A DNA stretch of 64,000 nucleotides from Amycolatopsis sp. CA-128772 (GTDB lineage: Bacteria > Actinomycetota > Actinomycetes > Mycobacteriales > Pseudonocardiaceae): NCBI RefSeq assembly GCF_002904295.1, contig NZ_PPHG01000084.1:1-64000 (forward strand), in the 5' to 3' direction. Positions 53,575 through 61,796 of this stretch are shown here, one piece after another; within the stretch, counting starts at the first letter, position 1, and every line of letters starts with the position of its first letter. A model generated the notes under the pieces. The model was not told the DNA's origin and made no database searches. It saw nothing but the letters and a program-made list of their open reading frames with translations. The position numbers and the translations under genes were made by a program.

Positions 53575-53589
53575 CTTACCCGCAGTAAG
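53575..53589 (-). promoter_or_regulatory. Inverted repeat upstream of the SDR gene
   Basis: CTTAC-CCGCA-GTAAG, 41 bp before the SDR start; related to the palindrome at 52106. Confidence 0.45.
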
Positions 53590-54516
53590 CTACTCAGAAG
53601 TAGCGTCACTTTCACGTGAAAGTGACGCTACTTCTTCCGGAGTCAGCTCCAGGGAGACGGAGGCGGTCAGGTCGGCGAGCTGCTCGGGCGTCCGGGCGCT
53701 GGCGATCGGCGCGGCGACCGTCGGCTGCTGCCGCAGCCAGGCGAGCGCCACCGTGGCGACCGAAACGCCGTGCGCCTGCGCGGTTTCGTCCAGCGCGGCG
53801 AGCACGCGCTCGCCGTCGTTGTCCAAATAGGACGCGGCGCGGGCGGCACGCGGGCTGTCGCCGAGTTCGTCCTTCGTGCGGTACTTGCCGGTCAGGAACC
53901 CCTTCGCGAGGGCGAAGTACGGGAGGGTCGCGAGGCCCTCGCGGGCGACGATCGGGGCGAGGTCGCGCTCGTAGTCCCGCTCGACGAGGTTGTAGTGCGG
54001 CTGCAGCACGGCGTACCGCGCGAACCCGTTCTCGTCCGAAATGGACAGTGCTTCGGCGAGCCGCTCGGCGGTGTGGTTGGACGCGCCGAGGTAGCGGACC
54101 TTGCCCGCGCGGACCAGGGTGTCGAACGCGCCCAGCGTCTCTTCGAGCGGGGTGTCCCGGTCGTCGATGTGGGCGTAGTAGAGGTCGATGTGGTCGGTCC
54201 CCAGGCGCCGCAGCGAGTCCTCGGCCGCCGCCTCGATGTTCTTCGCCGACAGCCCCGGCCGGCTCTGCCAGCCGCCGACCTTGGTCGCCACGACGAAGTC
54301 GTCCCGCCGGCCGCGCGCGGCCAGCCAGCTGCCGAGGATCTCCTCGGAACGACCGCCGCCGCCGTAGAGGTCGGCGGTGTCCACGAAGTTGCCGCCGGCC
54401 GCGGCGTAGGCGTCGAGCACGGCGTGCGACTGCGGCTCGTCGGCCGTCCAGCCGAAGACGTTGGCGCCGAGGTTGAGGCCGTAGACGTCGAGGTCGGTGT
54501 TGCCCAGCTTGGTCAT
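53590..54516 (-). CDS. Aldo/keto reductase
   Basis: 308 residues, NADPH-dependent TIM barrel. Catalytic tetrad: Asp in NFVDTADLYG with the Tyr two residues later, Lys in ATKVGGW and His in YYAHIDD. The end VASLSRESDATSE is unusual: the last codons are made of a 36-bp palindrome that also serves as a terminator. ATG 54516. Divergent from the LLM-class oxidoreductase gene, 72 bp apart. Confidence 0.92.
   Translation of the reverse strand: MTKLGNTDLDVYGLNLGANVFGWTADEPQSHAVLDAYAAAGGNFVDTADLYGGGGRSEEILGSWLAARGRRDDFVVATKVGGWQSRPGLSAKNIEAAAEDSLRRLGTDHIDLYYAHIDDRDTPLEETLGAFDTLVRAGKVRYLGASNHTAERLAEALSISDENGFARYAVLQPHYNLVERDYERDLAPIVAREGLATLPYFALAKGFLTGKYRTKDELGDSPRAARAASYLDNDGERVLAALDETAQAHGVSVATVALAWLRQQPTVAAPIASARTPEQLADLTASVSLELTPEEVASLSRESDATSE
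53598..53633 (-). terminator. 36-bp perfect palindrome in the 3' end of the AKR gene
   Basis: Arms of 18 bp (53598-53615 with 53616-53633) without a loop, containing the core CACTTTCACGTGAAAGTG. It overlaps the last codons of the AKR gene and is probably its terminator. The core also occurs at 35965 and, with one change, at 56612. Confidence 0.72.
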
Positions 54517-54588
54517 GCTCCCGACGTTAGTCTTCCCGTGTCGTGGCACCCGGGAGGAAAACCGGTACTTCGTGTGTTGAGGTGTTCT

Positions 54589-55410
54589 ATGGCTATCGAA
54601 CTCGGCAAGCTTGGTATCTGGCGGCCCTACTCGGCCGTCGACGCGCAGTTCGCGGCGGAGGCGGAGAAGCTCGGCTACGGCGCGATCTGGCTCGGGGCGT
54701 CCCCGAGCGGGGACCTCGCCTACGTGGACGACCTCCTCGCGGCGACGGACCGCTTGGTCATCGCGACCGGCATCGTGAACATCTGGCAGGACGAGCCCGC
54801 GGACATCGCCCGCGTGTACGAACGGATCGTGGCCAAGTACCCGGACCGCTTCCTGCTCGGCGTCGGCGCGGGCCACCCCGAGGCGTCCAAGGAGTACAAG
54901 AAGCCGTACGCGGCCCTGGTCGACTACCTCGACGGCCTGGACGCGGCGGGCGTCCCGGTGGCCGGCCGCGCCCTGGCGGCGCTCGGCCCGAAGGTCCTCC
55001 AGCTGGCCGGCGACCGGACGGCGGGCGCGCACCCGTACCTGACCACGCCGGAGCACACGCGGGGAGCTCGCGAGATCCTGGGCGATGGCAAGCTGCTGGC
55101 CCCGGAGCAGAAGGTGGTCCTCGGCACCGATGCCGCCGAGGCCCGCGCGATCGGCCGCAAGACCGTGAAGTTCTACCTGGGGCTGTCGAACTACGTCGCC
55201 AACCTGCGCAAACTCGGCTTCACGGACGAGGACGTCGAAGGCGAGGGCAGCGACCGCCTGGTCGACGCACTGGCCCTGCACGGCGACGCGGGCACGATCG
55301 CGACGGGCGTCCGTGCCCACCTGGAAGCGGGTGCCGACCACGTGAACATCCAGGTGCTGAACGAGGACCCGTGGCCGGCGTACCGCGCGCTGGCGTCCGA
55401 GCTGCTGTGA
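54589..55410 (+). CDS. LLM-class (F420-dependent) oxidoreductase
   Basis: 273 residues, luciferase-like barrel: LGKLGIWRPYSAVDAQFAAEAE, GYGAIWLGASPSGDL, then RFLLGVGAGHPEASKEYKKPY (in parts) and DHVNIQVL at the end. Most actinobacterial members use F420. ATG 54589. Divergent from the AKR. The substrate is unknown. Confidence 0.9.
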   Translation: MAIELGKLGIWRPYSAVDAQFAAEAEKLGYGAIWLGASPSGDLAYVDDLLAATDRLVIATGIVNIWQDEPADIARVYERIVAKYPDRFLLGVGAGHPEASKEYKKPYAALVDYLDGLDAAGVPVAGRALAALGPKVLQLAGDRTAGAHPYLTTPEHTRGAREILGDGKLLAPEQKVVLGTDAAEARAIGRKTVKFYLGLSNYVANLRKLGFTDEDVEGEGSDRLVDALALHGDAGTIATGVRAHLEAGADHVNIQVLNEDPWPAYRALASELL

Positions 55411-55415
55411 CGTCC

Positions 55416-55446
55416 GTCCGGCCGCCGGCGCGCCCGGCGGCCGGAC
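55416..55446 (+). terminator. Terminator hairpin after the LLM gene
   Basis: 13-bp perfect stem (55416-55428 with 55434-55446), loop CGCGC, six bases after the stop. Confidence 0.78.
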
Positions 55447-55561
55447 GCCTCCTTCTGAACCGATCCGACGTGCGGGAAAGTTTCTGTGCGGGGACCGGTG
55501 TGCGGCGGCGGCACACCTCGTACGATGCGGTCGGACCACCCTGTGCCAAGGAGGAGTAACG

Positions 55562-56593
55562 ATGCCCATCGCCACCCCCGAGGTCTACGCGGAGATGCTC
55601 GACCGGGCCAAGGCGAACGAGTTCGCCTACCCGGCCATCAACGTGACCTCGTCCGAGACCGTGAACGCCGCCATCCGCGGGTTCGCCGAGGCGGAGAGCG
55701 ACGGCATCATCCAGTTCTCCACCGGCGGTGCGGAGTTCGCGTCCGGCCAGAAGGTCAAGGACATGGTCGTCGGCGCGACCGCGCTGGCGGAGTTCGCGCA
55801 GGTCGTGGCGGCGCACTACGACGTCAACGTCGCGCTGCACACCGACCACTGCCCGAAGGACAAGCTGGACGGGTTCGTCCGCCCGCTGATCGAGATCTCG
55901 GCCGAGCGCGTCAAGAACGGCCAGAACCCGCTGTTCCAGTCCCACATGTGGGACGGCTCGGCGATCGACCTCGACGAGAACCTCGAGATCGCGGCGGAGC
56001 TGCTGGCCAAGACGGCGGCGGCGAAGATCATCCTCGAGGTCGAGATCGGCGTCGTCGGCGGCGAGGAAGACGGCGTCGAGGCGGAGATCAACGAGAAGCT
56101 GTACACCGCCGAAGGCGACTTCCTGAAGACGATCGACGCGCTGGGCGCGGGCGACCGCGGCCGCTACCTGCTGGCGGCGACGTTCGGCAACGTCCACGGC
56201 GTGTACAAGCCGGGCAACGTGAAGCTCCGCCCGGACGTCCTGAAGGGCGGCCAGGAGGCGGCGGCGAAGAAGCTGGGCCTGTCCGAGGGCTCGAAGCCGT
56301 TCGAACTGGTCTTCCACGGCGGCTCGGGCTCGCTTCCGGAGGAGATCCGCGAGGCGGTGTCGTACGGCGTGGTGAAGATGAACGTCGACACGGACACGCA
56401 GTACGCGTTCACCCGCCCGATCGTGGACCACTTCTTCAAGAACTACGACGGCGTCCTGAAGATCGACGGCGAGGTCGGCAACAAGAAGGTCTACGACCCC
56501 CGCTCGTACCTGAAGGCCGCGGAGGCAGGCATGGCGGCCCGGGTCGTCGAGGCGTGCCAGGCGCTGGGCTCGGCGGGCACGAAGCTCAAGTAG
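55562..56593 (+). CDS. fba: Class II fructose-bisphosphate aldolase
   Basis: Splits fructose 1,6-bisphosphate into DHAP and glyceraldehyde 3-phosphate; zinc enzyme of glycolysis. 343 residues. Zinc ligands: His in LHTDHCPKDK and the later GNVHGVYKPGN and VFHGGSGS histidines. The Glu pair region ILEVEIGVVGGEEDGV is conserved. ATG 55562 after AAGGAGGAGTAAC. Own transcription unit with terminator. Housekeeping gene, good marker. Confidence 0.97.
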   Translation: MPIATPEVYAEMLDRAKANEFAYPAINVTSSETVNAAIRGFAEAESDGIIQFSTGGAEFASGQKVKDMVVGATALAEFAQVVAAHYDVNVALHTDHCPKDKLDGFVRPLIEISAERVKNGQNPLFQSHMWDGSAIDLDENLEIAAELLAKTAAAKIILEVEIGVVGGEEDGVEAEINEKLYTAEGDFLKTIDALGAGDRGRYLLAATFGNVHGVYKPGNVKLRPDVLKGGQEAAAKKLGLSEGSKPFELVFHGGSGSLPEEIREAVSYGVVKMNVDTDTQYAFTRPIVDHFFKNYDGVLKIDGEVGNKKVYDPRSYLKAAEAGMAARVVEACQALGSAGTKLK

Positions 56594-56600
56594 TCACGCG

Positions 56601-56641
56601 CGAAGGGGCGGCACTTTCACGTGGAAGTGCCGCCCCCTTCG
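56601..56641. terminator. Bidirectional terminator between fba and the HIRAN-like gene
   Basis: A 20-bp stem (56601-56620 with 56621-56641) with one bulged G and one mismatch. The core CACTTTCACGTGGAAGTG is a variant of the palindrome at 35965 and 53607. It serves fba and the convergent gene. Confidence 0.8.
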
Positions 56642-56654
56642 TCGGGTTCGGGCC

Positions 56655-57701
56655 TTAACTCTTGCTACGGGGAACGCGTTCGGGGTCGCGTGGCATTCGC
56701 AGCTCGACCTCGACTCCCTTCGCGGTCCGCGTCGTGTACGCCTCACAGGTGACGGTGAGATCCTTCTTCAGGAGGTCTTCGACGAGCTCGCCGTAACGCT
56801 GCGTCATCGCATGGGTCAGCTGGCCCACCGGCCTGCCGCCGAGACGGACTTCGATGGCTCGTTGCCCTTCGTGCTTTCCGCTTCGGATCGAGCAGAAACC
56901 CAACGACGCGACGACCTCCCGGAAGTCCTGCTTTCCCTTCGGGGCGAAGGCACGGAGAGCATCTTGGTGTTCTTCTTCCTTGGTCACCGTGCACGACCAG
57001 TCGTTCTGCAGCAGGACCTCGCTGCCCGTCGTTTCGGCGATGATCAAGCTTTCGGGGTTGCTTCGCGCGCGCAGTTCGTGCGGTCGCACGACGTGAAGGT
57101 AGATCCCGTAGTGCTTTTCCCCGCCGCCGGTGATCCGTGCGGGGCAGGTTCCGAGGGCTCCTTCGGCCTTCAGCTTGAGCAGTTCGGGCTGGTAGTCCTC
57201 CGCCCAGCTGCTGGACAGGTAGCCGACCTTCAACGACCGGTTCCCGACCAGTACGTCGACTCGGACCGCGTGTTCGTCCCAGGGGTTCTCCGGCTCCGGG
57301 ACCAGCACGGCGACCGCGGCGAGGTGGTCGTCGAAGGTCGTACCGCTCGCCTTGCCGCCGGCGACCAGCCTGAGCGCTTCCTGGTAGTAGCTCTCGCCGA
57401 CGACGTTGAGCCGACCGTCGTCGGGCAGGGGAACGAGGCGGAGGCGCACCTCGCTGAACCGCGGTGGCTGCGAACCGCTGTATTCGTCCTCGAGCTCTGC
57501 CGGGTCAGCCCTCGTGCCAGTCGTGCGGAGCGGACGACTGACAGCAGGCGGCAGGAGTGGTGCCCGCCGCTCGGCAGCGGGAACGCCCACCCGCGTCTGC
57601 TCCGCGACCCCGATCGCCGGACCGGGCTGCGATCCGCCGGCCGGCTGGAGGCCGGGACTTTGCCGGCGAAGAGCCTTACTTCTCCGCGAGAACGGCCACA
57701 T
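56655..57701 (-). CDS. HIRAN-like domain protein
   Basis: 348 residues. A basic, Pro-rich N-terminus (1-70) precedes a domain with NVVGESYYQEALRLVAGG, then VAVLVPEPENPWDEHAVRVDV and KVGYLSSSWAEDYQP, a pattern close to HIRAN domains (single-stranded DNA 3'-end binding in SNF2 proteins). The C-terminal half (230-348) has no known match. Third-position GC is lower than in neighbouring genes. No partner gene adjoins. The exact function is open; a DNA-damage role is possible. Confidence 0.75.
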   Translation of the reverse strand: MWPFSRRSKALRRQSPGLQPAGGSQPGPAIGVAEQTRVGVPAAERRAPLLPPAVSRPLRTTGTRADPAELEDEYSGSQPPRFSEVRLRLVPLPDDGRLNVVGESYYQEALRLVAGGKASGTTFDDHLAAVAVLVPEPENPWDEHAVRVDVLVGNRSLKVGYLSSSWAEDYQPELLKLKAEGALGTCPARITGGGEKHYGIYLHVVRPHELRARSNPESLIIAETTGSEVLLQNDWSCTVTKEEEHQDALRAFAPKGKQDFREVVASLGFCSIRSGKHEGQRAIEVRLGGRPVGQLTHAMTQRYGELVEDLLKKDLTVTCEAYTTRTAKGVEVELRMPRDPERVPRSKS

Positions 57702-57819
57702 GGCAGCTTCCTTCGATGTAGGCGCAGTGGATCATTCGCACACCGAAGTCGCCGTGGGGTAGACCGTTGTTACGTAGAGCAATATTCGCGTCGGAAGAGT
57801 GATGCGAAGCAGAGATGGT

Positions 57820-59013
57820 TCAGACCGTTTCGGGCACCACGCGCCGCGCCGGCCACCGGCGGGCAGCCGGGCCGGCCGCCGCCCACAGCACGAACACCCC
57901 GCCCAGCACCACCAAAGCCGTCCAGTACGCCACCGGTGGCGCCGACTCCGTGTGCGCGTCGCCCAGAACCCACGGCCGGAACTGCGACTGCACCCACAGC
58001 GCGCCGTAGCCGAACGCCGTCACCAGGAGCGCCCCTGCGCCCGCTCGAAGGACGCCCGAGCTCATTGCGAACGCCAGGTCCACCGCCAGGCCCACGAACA
58101 GCAGGTAGAACGGCACCGTCGACACCGGGAACCCCAGCCCGAGCAGCAGCGGCCACATCACCGAGCGGTAAGCGACGTAGGCCAGCGCCACGAACGAAGC
58201 CGACCACCGGCGGCCCAGGGTCTGCCGGGCCATGGCCAGGATCAGCGCCGACACCCCGATGCCCCACAGCGGGTACACCCACTCCGGGATCGGCATCGTG
58301 AAGTGCAGCACCGCCGTCCGGTCGACCGGGTGGCCGATCTGGTTGGCCGCGAAGTCCAGCAGGGACTTCTCCGCCTCCGGCTCGCCGCGCTCCCAGGCAC
58401 GCAGGCCCAGGATGCCGTACTCCTGCTGGCCGTTCGGGAAGAACGTGTTCTCCAGGAAGAACGCCCACAGCCCGAGCAGCACGCCCGTCCGGAAGCGGCC
58501 GGGCGGGGACAGCCGGAGCCAGCCCAGCAGCACGCCCGCCTGCATGATGCCGGTGCCCAGGTAGAGCATCATGTGGGACGGGCTCCACGCGGTCAGGTCC
58601 AGGCCGTTGACGCGGTGGTTGATCACGTCCAGCGGGGCCGCCACCAGGAACGTCAGCAGGCCGATCTGCATCAGCCGCAGCGACGTCTTGTCGGCGCCGA
58701 GACCCGTGTAGCTGTGGATCGCCACCAGCACCACGATGATCACCGTGCCGACGGTGTTGATCAGGTGCGGGGGTGCCAGGTCGTCGCGCAGCCACATGAA
58801 GTGCCACGACATGTCCCACGACGAGCCCAGCAGCTTGAACGCGAACGCCGCCAGCCACATCCCGTAGCAGAAGCGGAGCACCCAGTCCGGGGTCGGCTGC
58901 CCGGGGGCGCCGCGGTGCCAGTGCCGCGTGAAGAACAGCCGCGTCTTGCCAATCGGACTGCGCGGGATCACGTCCACCGGGACGTCGACTGCCTTGGCCA
59001 TGCCGGACATCAT
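57820..59013 (-). CDS. Polytopic membrane protein of unknown function
   Basis: 397 residues with about nine transmembrane helices. Conserved His/Asp/Trp-rich loops: LGSSWDMSWHFMWLRDD, INHRVNGLDLTAWSPSHMML and LHFTMPIPEWVYPLWGIG, suggesting a metal or quinone site. No family is recognised. ATG 59013 or 59001. It does not form an operon with its neighbours. Confidence 0.8.
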   Translation of the reverse strand: MMSGMAKAVDVPVDVIPRSPIGKTRLFFTRHWHRGAPGQPTPDWVLRFCYGMWLAAFAFKLLGSSWDMSWHFMWLRDDLAPPHLINTVGTVIIVVLVAIHSYTGLGADKTSLRLMQIGLLTFLVAAPLDVINHRVNGLDLTAWSPSHMMLYLGTGIMQAGVLLGWLRLSPPGRFRTGVLLGLWAFFLENTFFPNGQQEYGILGLRAWERGEPEAEKSLLDFAANQIGHPVDRTAVLHFTMPIPEWVYPLWGIGVSALILAMARQTLGRRWSASFVALAYVAYRSVMWPLLLGLGFPVSTVPFYLLFVGLAVDLAFAMSSGVLRAGAGALLVTAFGYGALWVQSQFRPWVLGDAHTESAPPVAYWTALVVLGGVFVLWAAAGPAARRWPARRVVPETV

Positions 59014-59184
59014 GGCCGGTCATGGTCACGAGTGGGCCAAGACCGTGGCAAAGCACGCGAAAATCGGGGTTCCCCCTGCCTTCTTCCCCACCACCACCCT
59101 CAACGGAGGCGCTTCGCGCCCGGGTTCACCCCTACGGGTGGCGGACTTGCAATCGGCGGCGACGGCTTGGCATGGTGTCGCGCC

Positions 59185-59271
59185 ATGATGCCGAAACGAG
59201 TTGTCGCGGGCGTGCTCGTCGCCGCCCTGCTGCTGGCCGGAGCCGGGGTGCTGGGGAGCCTCTTCCTGTAG
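59185..59271 (+). CDS. Possible 28-residue membrane peptide
   Basis: MMPKRVVAGVLVAALLLAGAGV and so on: a two-residue basic head and one hydrophobic helix, ending 16 bp before the DUF3151 gene. No ribosome-binding site is obvious. Such tiny frames occur by chance; only the composition supports it. Confidence 0.25.
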   Translation: MMPKRVVAGVLVAALLLAGAGVLGSLFL

Positions 59272-59287
59272 AGGCACAATGGGCGGC

Positions 59288-59698
59288 ATGACGCACAACC
59301 TGCTCGGCCCCGAGCCGACGCTGCTGCCCGAGCACACCGCCGCCCAGGCCGCGCTCGACGCCGGGACCGACCCGGCCACCGTCGCCGCCGAACACCCGGA
59401 CTACAGCGAGGCGTGGGCCTCGCTGGCCGAGAACGCCTTCGACGCGGGTGAGACCGTCGCCGCGTACGCCTACGCCCGGACCGGCTACCACCGGGGCCTC
59501 GACCAGCTGCGCCGCGCGGGCTGGAAGGGCTTCGGCCCGGTGCCCTGGTCGCACCGCCCCAACCAGGGCTTCCTCCGCGCCCTCGCCGTCCTGGGCAAGG
59601 CCGCCGGCAAGATCGGCGAGACCGAGGAGTACGACCGCTGCCGGACCTTCCTCGCCGACTCCGACCCCGCCGCCGCGGAAGCCACCGGCCTGAAGTGA
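59288..59698 (+). CDS. DUF3151 protein
   Basis: 136 residues, cytosolic, helical: MTHNLLGPEPTLLPEHTAAQ, DYSEAWASLAENAFDAG, AYAYARTGYHRGLDQLRRAG and FLRALAVLGKAAGKIGETEEYDRC (in part). Typical for actinobacterial DUF3151, function unknown. ATG 59288 is preceded by CACAAT, a likely leaderless -10. Confidence 0.92.
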   Translation: MTHNLLGPEPTLLPEHTAAQAALDAGTDPATVAAEHPDYSEAWASLAENAFDAGETVAAYAYARTGYHRGLDQLRRAGWKGFGPVPWSHRPNQGFLRALAVLGKAAGKIGETEEYDRCRTFLADSDPAAAEATGLK

Positions 59699-59705
59699 CG
59701 CCGCA

Positions 59706-59731
59706 GGCCCGGGACCGCCCGGTCCCGGGCC
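59706..59731. terminator. Bidirectional terminator hairpin
   Basis: 11-bp perfect stem GGCCCGGGACC with its complement, loop GCCC, between convergent DUF3151 and lipase genes. Confidence 0.78.
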
Positions 59732-59740
59732 CGCCGCCGG

Positions 59741-60955
59741 TCAGAACCAGCCGCAGTTGACCGGCGCCGGGAGGCCGGCGAAGCGCCCCTCGAGCCAGGC
59801 GAACGCCTCCGGGTACGCCCGCACCGCGCCGAGCACGTGCGTCGGCACCAGCGACGTGCTGAACTGCACCTTCACGCCCTTGCCGCACCACGTCCGGCCC
59901 AGGTCGCGGTCCTGCGCGTAGGGCACGATGTCGTCGAGTGCGCTGTGCACGATCAGCACCGGCGCCGACGGCTTCAGCGAGCCGATCTTCTGCTCGGCCA
60001 CCCGCGACCGGTACGGCTCTTCGCCGAGATACGCGGTCAGCGAGCGGCCGTCGTTGGTCAGCGTCGCCGACTGCGTGAACGCGTGCGCGGCGATCGCTTC
60101 CACCGTGCACTCGGTCCGGACCCGCTCGAACAGCTGCTTGCCGCGCGCGTTGAGCAGCGCCGGGATGTTGAGCTCCGGGTACGCGTAGTTCAGGCTGACC
60201 AGCGCGAACCCGAGGAACCCGACCGCGTAGTGGCCGTCGAGGTTCTTCGCCACCGAAGCGAGGTCCGCCGGCACCGCCCCGGCGTACGCGCCCTTCAGCT
60301 TCAGCTCGGGCGCGTAGCCCGGCTGCAGTTCCGCCGCCGCGGCCGACGCGCCGCCGCCCTGGGAGTAGCCCGCGATCGCGACCGGGCCGTCGTCCGGCAG
60401 GCCCGCCTCCGGCAGCCGCTGCGCCGCGCGGATCGCGTCGAGCACCGCGTGCCCCTGCGACGCGCGGTTGACGTACGTGTGGTCCCCGGGCGTGCCGAGC
60501 CCTTCGTAGTCGGTGACGACGACGCCGTAACCCCGCGTCAGCAGCCCGGCGATGAACGGGCCTTCGTACTCGAAGCCCGCGGCAAGCGCTTTCGACGGCG
60601 CGCAGTCGTCGCCCTCACCCTGCGTGCCGACGGCGTAAGAGACGATCGGCCGCGGCCCGGAGCCGTGCCAAGCCGCGTGCGGGGTCAGCACGGTGCCGGT
60701 CACCGCGATCGGCGCGTCGTGCGTGTCGCGGCTGAGGTACATGATCCGCTGCACGTCGGCGTCGGCCTTGATCAGCTGGATCGGATCGATGTAGAACGTC
60801 GACGTCTCGTGCCGGATGACGTCGCCGTCGCTGCCGGCGGGGAGGGGGGACGGGGGATCGTAGAAGGACGCGGCCGAGGCGCCGGGAGCCGCCAGGGCCA
60901 GAACGGCGACCGTGGCGACGGCCGCGGAGAGGGCGCGGCGGGGCAAGATACGCAT
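59741..60955 (-). CDS. Secreted LIP-family lipase
   Basis: 404 residues. The signal peptide (1-29) ends in GASA. Alpha/beta hydrolase of the Candida LipA/LIP type: nucleophile Ser in AGYSQGGGA (about 190), Asp in HSALDDIVPY, His in VPTHVLG. Two Cys near the ends (DDCAPSK, VNCGWF) are part of likely disulfides. Hydrolyses lipids outside the cell. Divergent from a TetR gene with a shared control region. Confidence 0.93.
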   Translation of the reverse strand: MRILPRRALSAAVATVAVLALAAPGASAASFYDPPSPLPAGSDGDVIRHETSTFYIDPIQLIKADADVQRIMYLSRDTHDAPIAVTGTVLTPHAAWHGSGPRPIVSYAVGTQGEGDDCAPSKALAAGFEYEGPFIAGLLTRGYGVVVTDYEGLGTPGDHTYVNRASQGHAVLDAIRAAQRLPEAGLPDDGPVAIAGYSQGGGASAAAAELQPGYAPELKLKGAYAGAVPADLASVAKNLDGHYAVGFLGFALVSLNYAYPELNIPALLNARGKQLFERVRTECTVEAIAAHAFTQSATLTNDGRSLTAYLGEEPYRSRVAEQKIGSLKPSAPVLIVHSALDDIVPYAQDRDLGRTWCGKGVKVQFSTSLVPTHVLGAVRAYPEAFAWLEGRFAGLPAPVNCGWF

Positions 60956-60992
60956 GCGTGCTCCTCGTTGAGCAGGGCGGGTGCGCGGGGGA

Positions 60993-61014
60993 ACACCTTT
61001 TTAGACAGAGGTGT
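60993..61014. promoter_or_regulatory. Inverted repeat between lipase and tetR genes
   Basis: ACACCT-N10-AGGTGT with perfect six-base arms, lying between the two divergent starts. Likely TetR operator controlling lipase and its own gene. Confidence 0.5.
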
Positions 61015-61044
61015 CGGAAAAAGAATCACGTGAGGTGGACCACC

Positions 61045-61689
61045 ATGTCAAGCCCGGCTCCGCGCGGGCGGCCGCGCAAGCTCCCGGTTTCCGAGCAGCG
61101 CGCCCGCGTGCTGCGGGCGACGGCGAAGGTCGTCGCGCAGCACGGGATGCAGGGCGCGACGATCGAGCAGATCGCCCGCGAAGCCGGCGTCTCGCGCCAA
61201 GCCGTCTACGAACAGTTCGGCGACCGCGCGACGCTGTTCGCCGAGGTCGTGGCGGTCACCGAGGAAAGCGCGTTCACCGCCATCGCGGGGCCTTCGGTGG
61301 CCGACACGCAGCCCGGTCTGCGGGCCTGGGCGCGGGCCAACTACGCCAACATGGTCACCTTCGTCGCCGATCACCCGGAGGGCTACGGCGTACTCCGGGC
61401 GGCCGAGCGCGCCGGCGACCCCGCTCTCACCCGGTTGAGGGAGCGCTTGGCCGTCGTCTACGCCGACGCGAGCCGCAAGCGGTGGGCGGCGCACGGCATC
61501 GACTCCGGCCGGGCCGACCGCGCGCTCGTCACCCTCTTCTTCGCGATGACCGAGTCACTGGTCCAGGCCACCTGGGACGGCGAGCCGCCGGACCAGGAGG
61601 CCCTGATCGACCTGCTCACCGAATTCACCGTCGGCGGCGTCGCCCGCCTCCAGACCAAGGCGAGCGACGTCATCGAACGGTTGCGGTAG
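61045..61689 (+). CDS. TetR family regulator (probable lipase regulator)
   Basis: 214 residues. N-terminal HTH about 20-65 (GATIEQIAREAGVSRQAVYEQFGDR), ligand domain beyond. Basic N-terminal tail SSPAPRGRPRKLP. ATG 61045 after GAGGTGG; an upstream GTG-type start is unlikely. It probably represses the lipase gene in response to a fatty-acid-like ligand, inferred from divergence. Confidence 0.92.
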   Translation: MSSPAPRGRPRKLPVSEQRARVLRATAKVVAQHGMQGATIEQIAREAGVSRQAVYEQFGDRATLFAEVVAVTEESAFTAIAGPSVADTQPGLRAWARANYANMVTFVADHPEGYGVLRAAERAGDPALTRLRERLAVVYADASRKRWAAHGIDSGRADRALVTLFFAMTESLVQATWDGEPPDQEALIDLLTEFTVGGVARLQTKASDVIERLR

Positions 61690-61708
61690 GGGAGCTGTGT
61701 CGATCGAA

Positions 61709-61796
61709 TAGCAATCCGACCACAGCCACGGCCGAATGGCTTCGCGGCCACGGTTGCGTTCCGCGCGGGGGCGGCCTGCTTTCGGCCGGATTGCTA
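61709..61796. terminator. Long bidirectional terminator structure
   Basis: TAGCAATCCG (61709-61718) pairs with CGGATTGCTA (61787-61796), and GGCCGAA (61730-61736) with TTCGGCC (61781-61787), leaving an 11-base bulge on the left. Between tetR and the convergent GGDEF gene, whose stop lies in the right arm. Confidence 0.6.

Noticed and set aside
59026..59379. 117-codon minus-strand frame at the DUF3151 start
   Set aside because: Overlaps the DUF3151 coding sequence antisense; no family resemblance.
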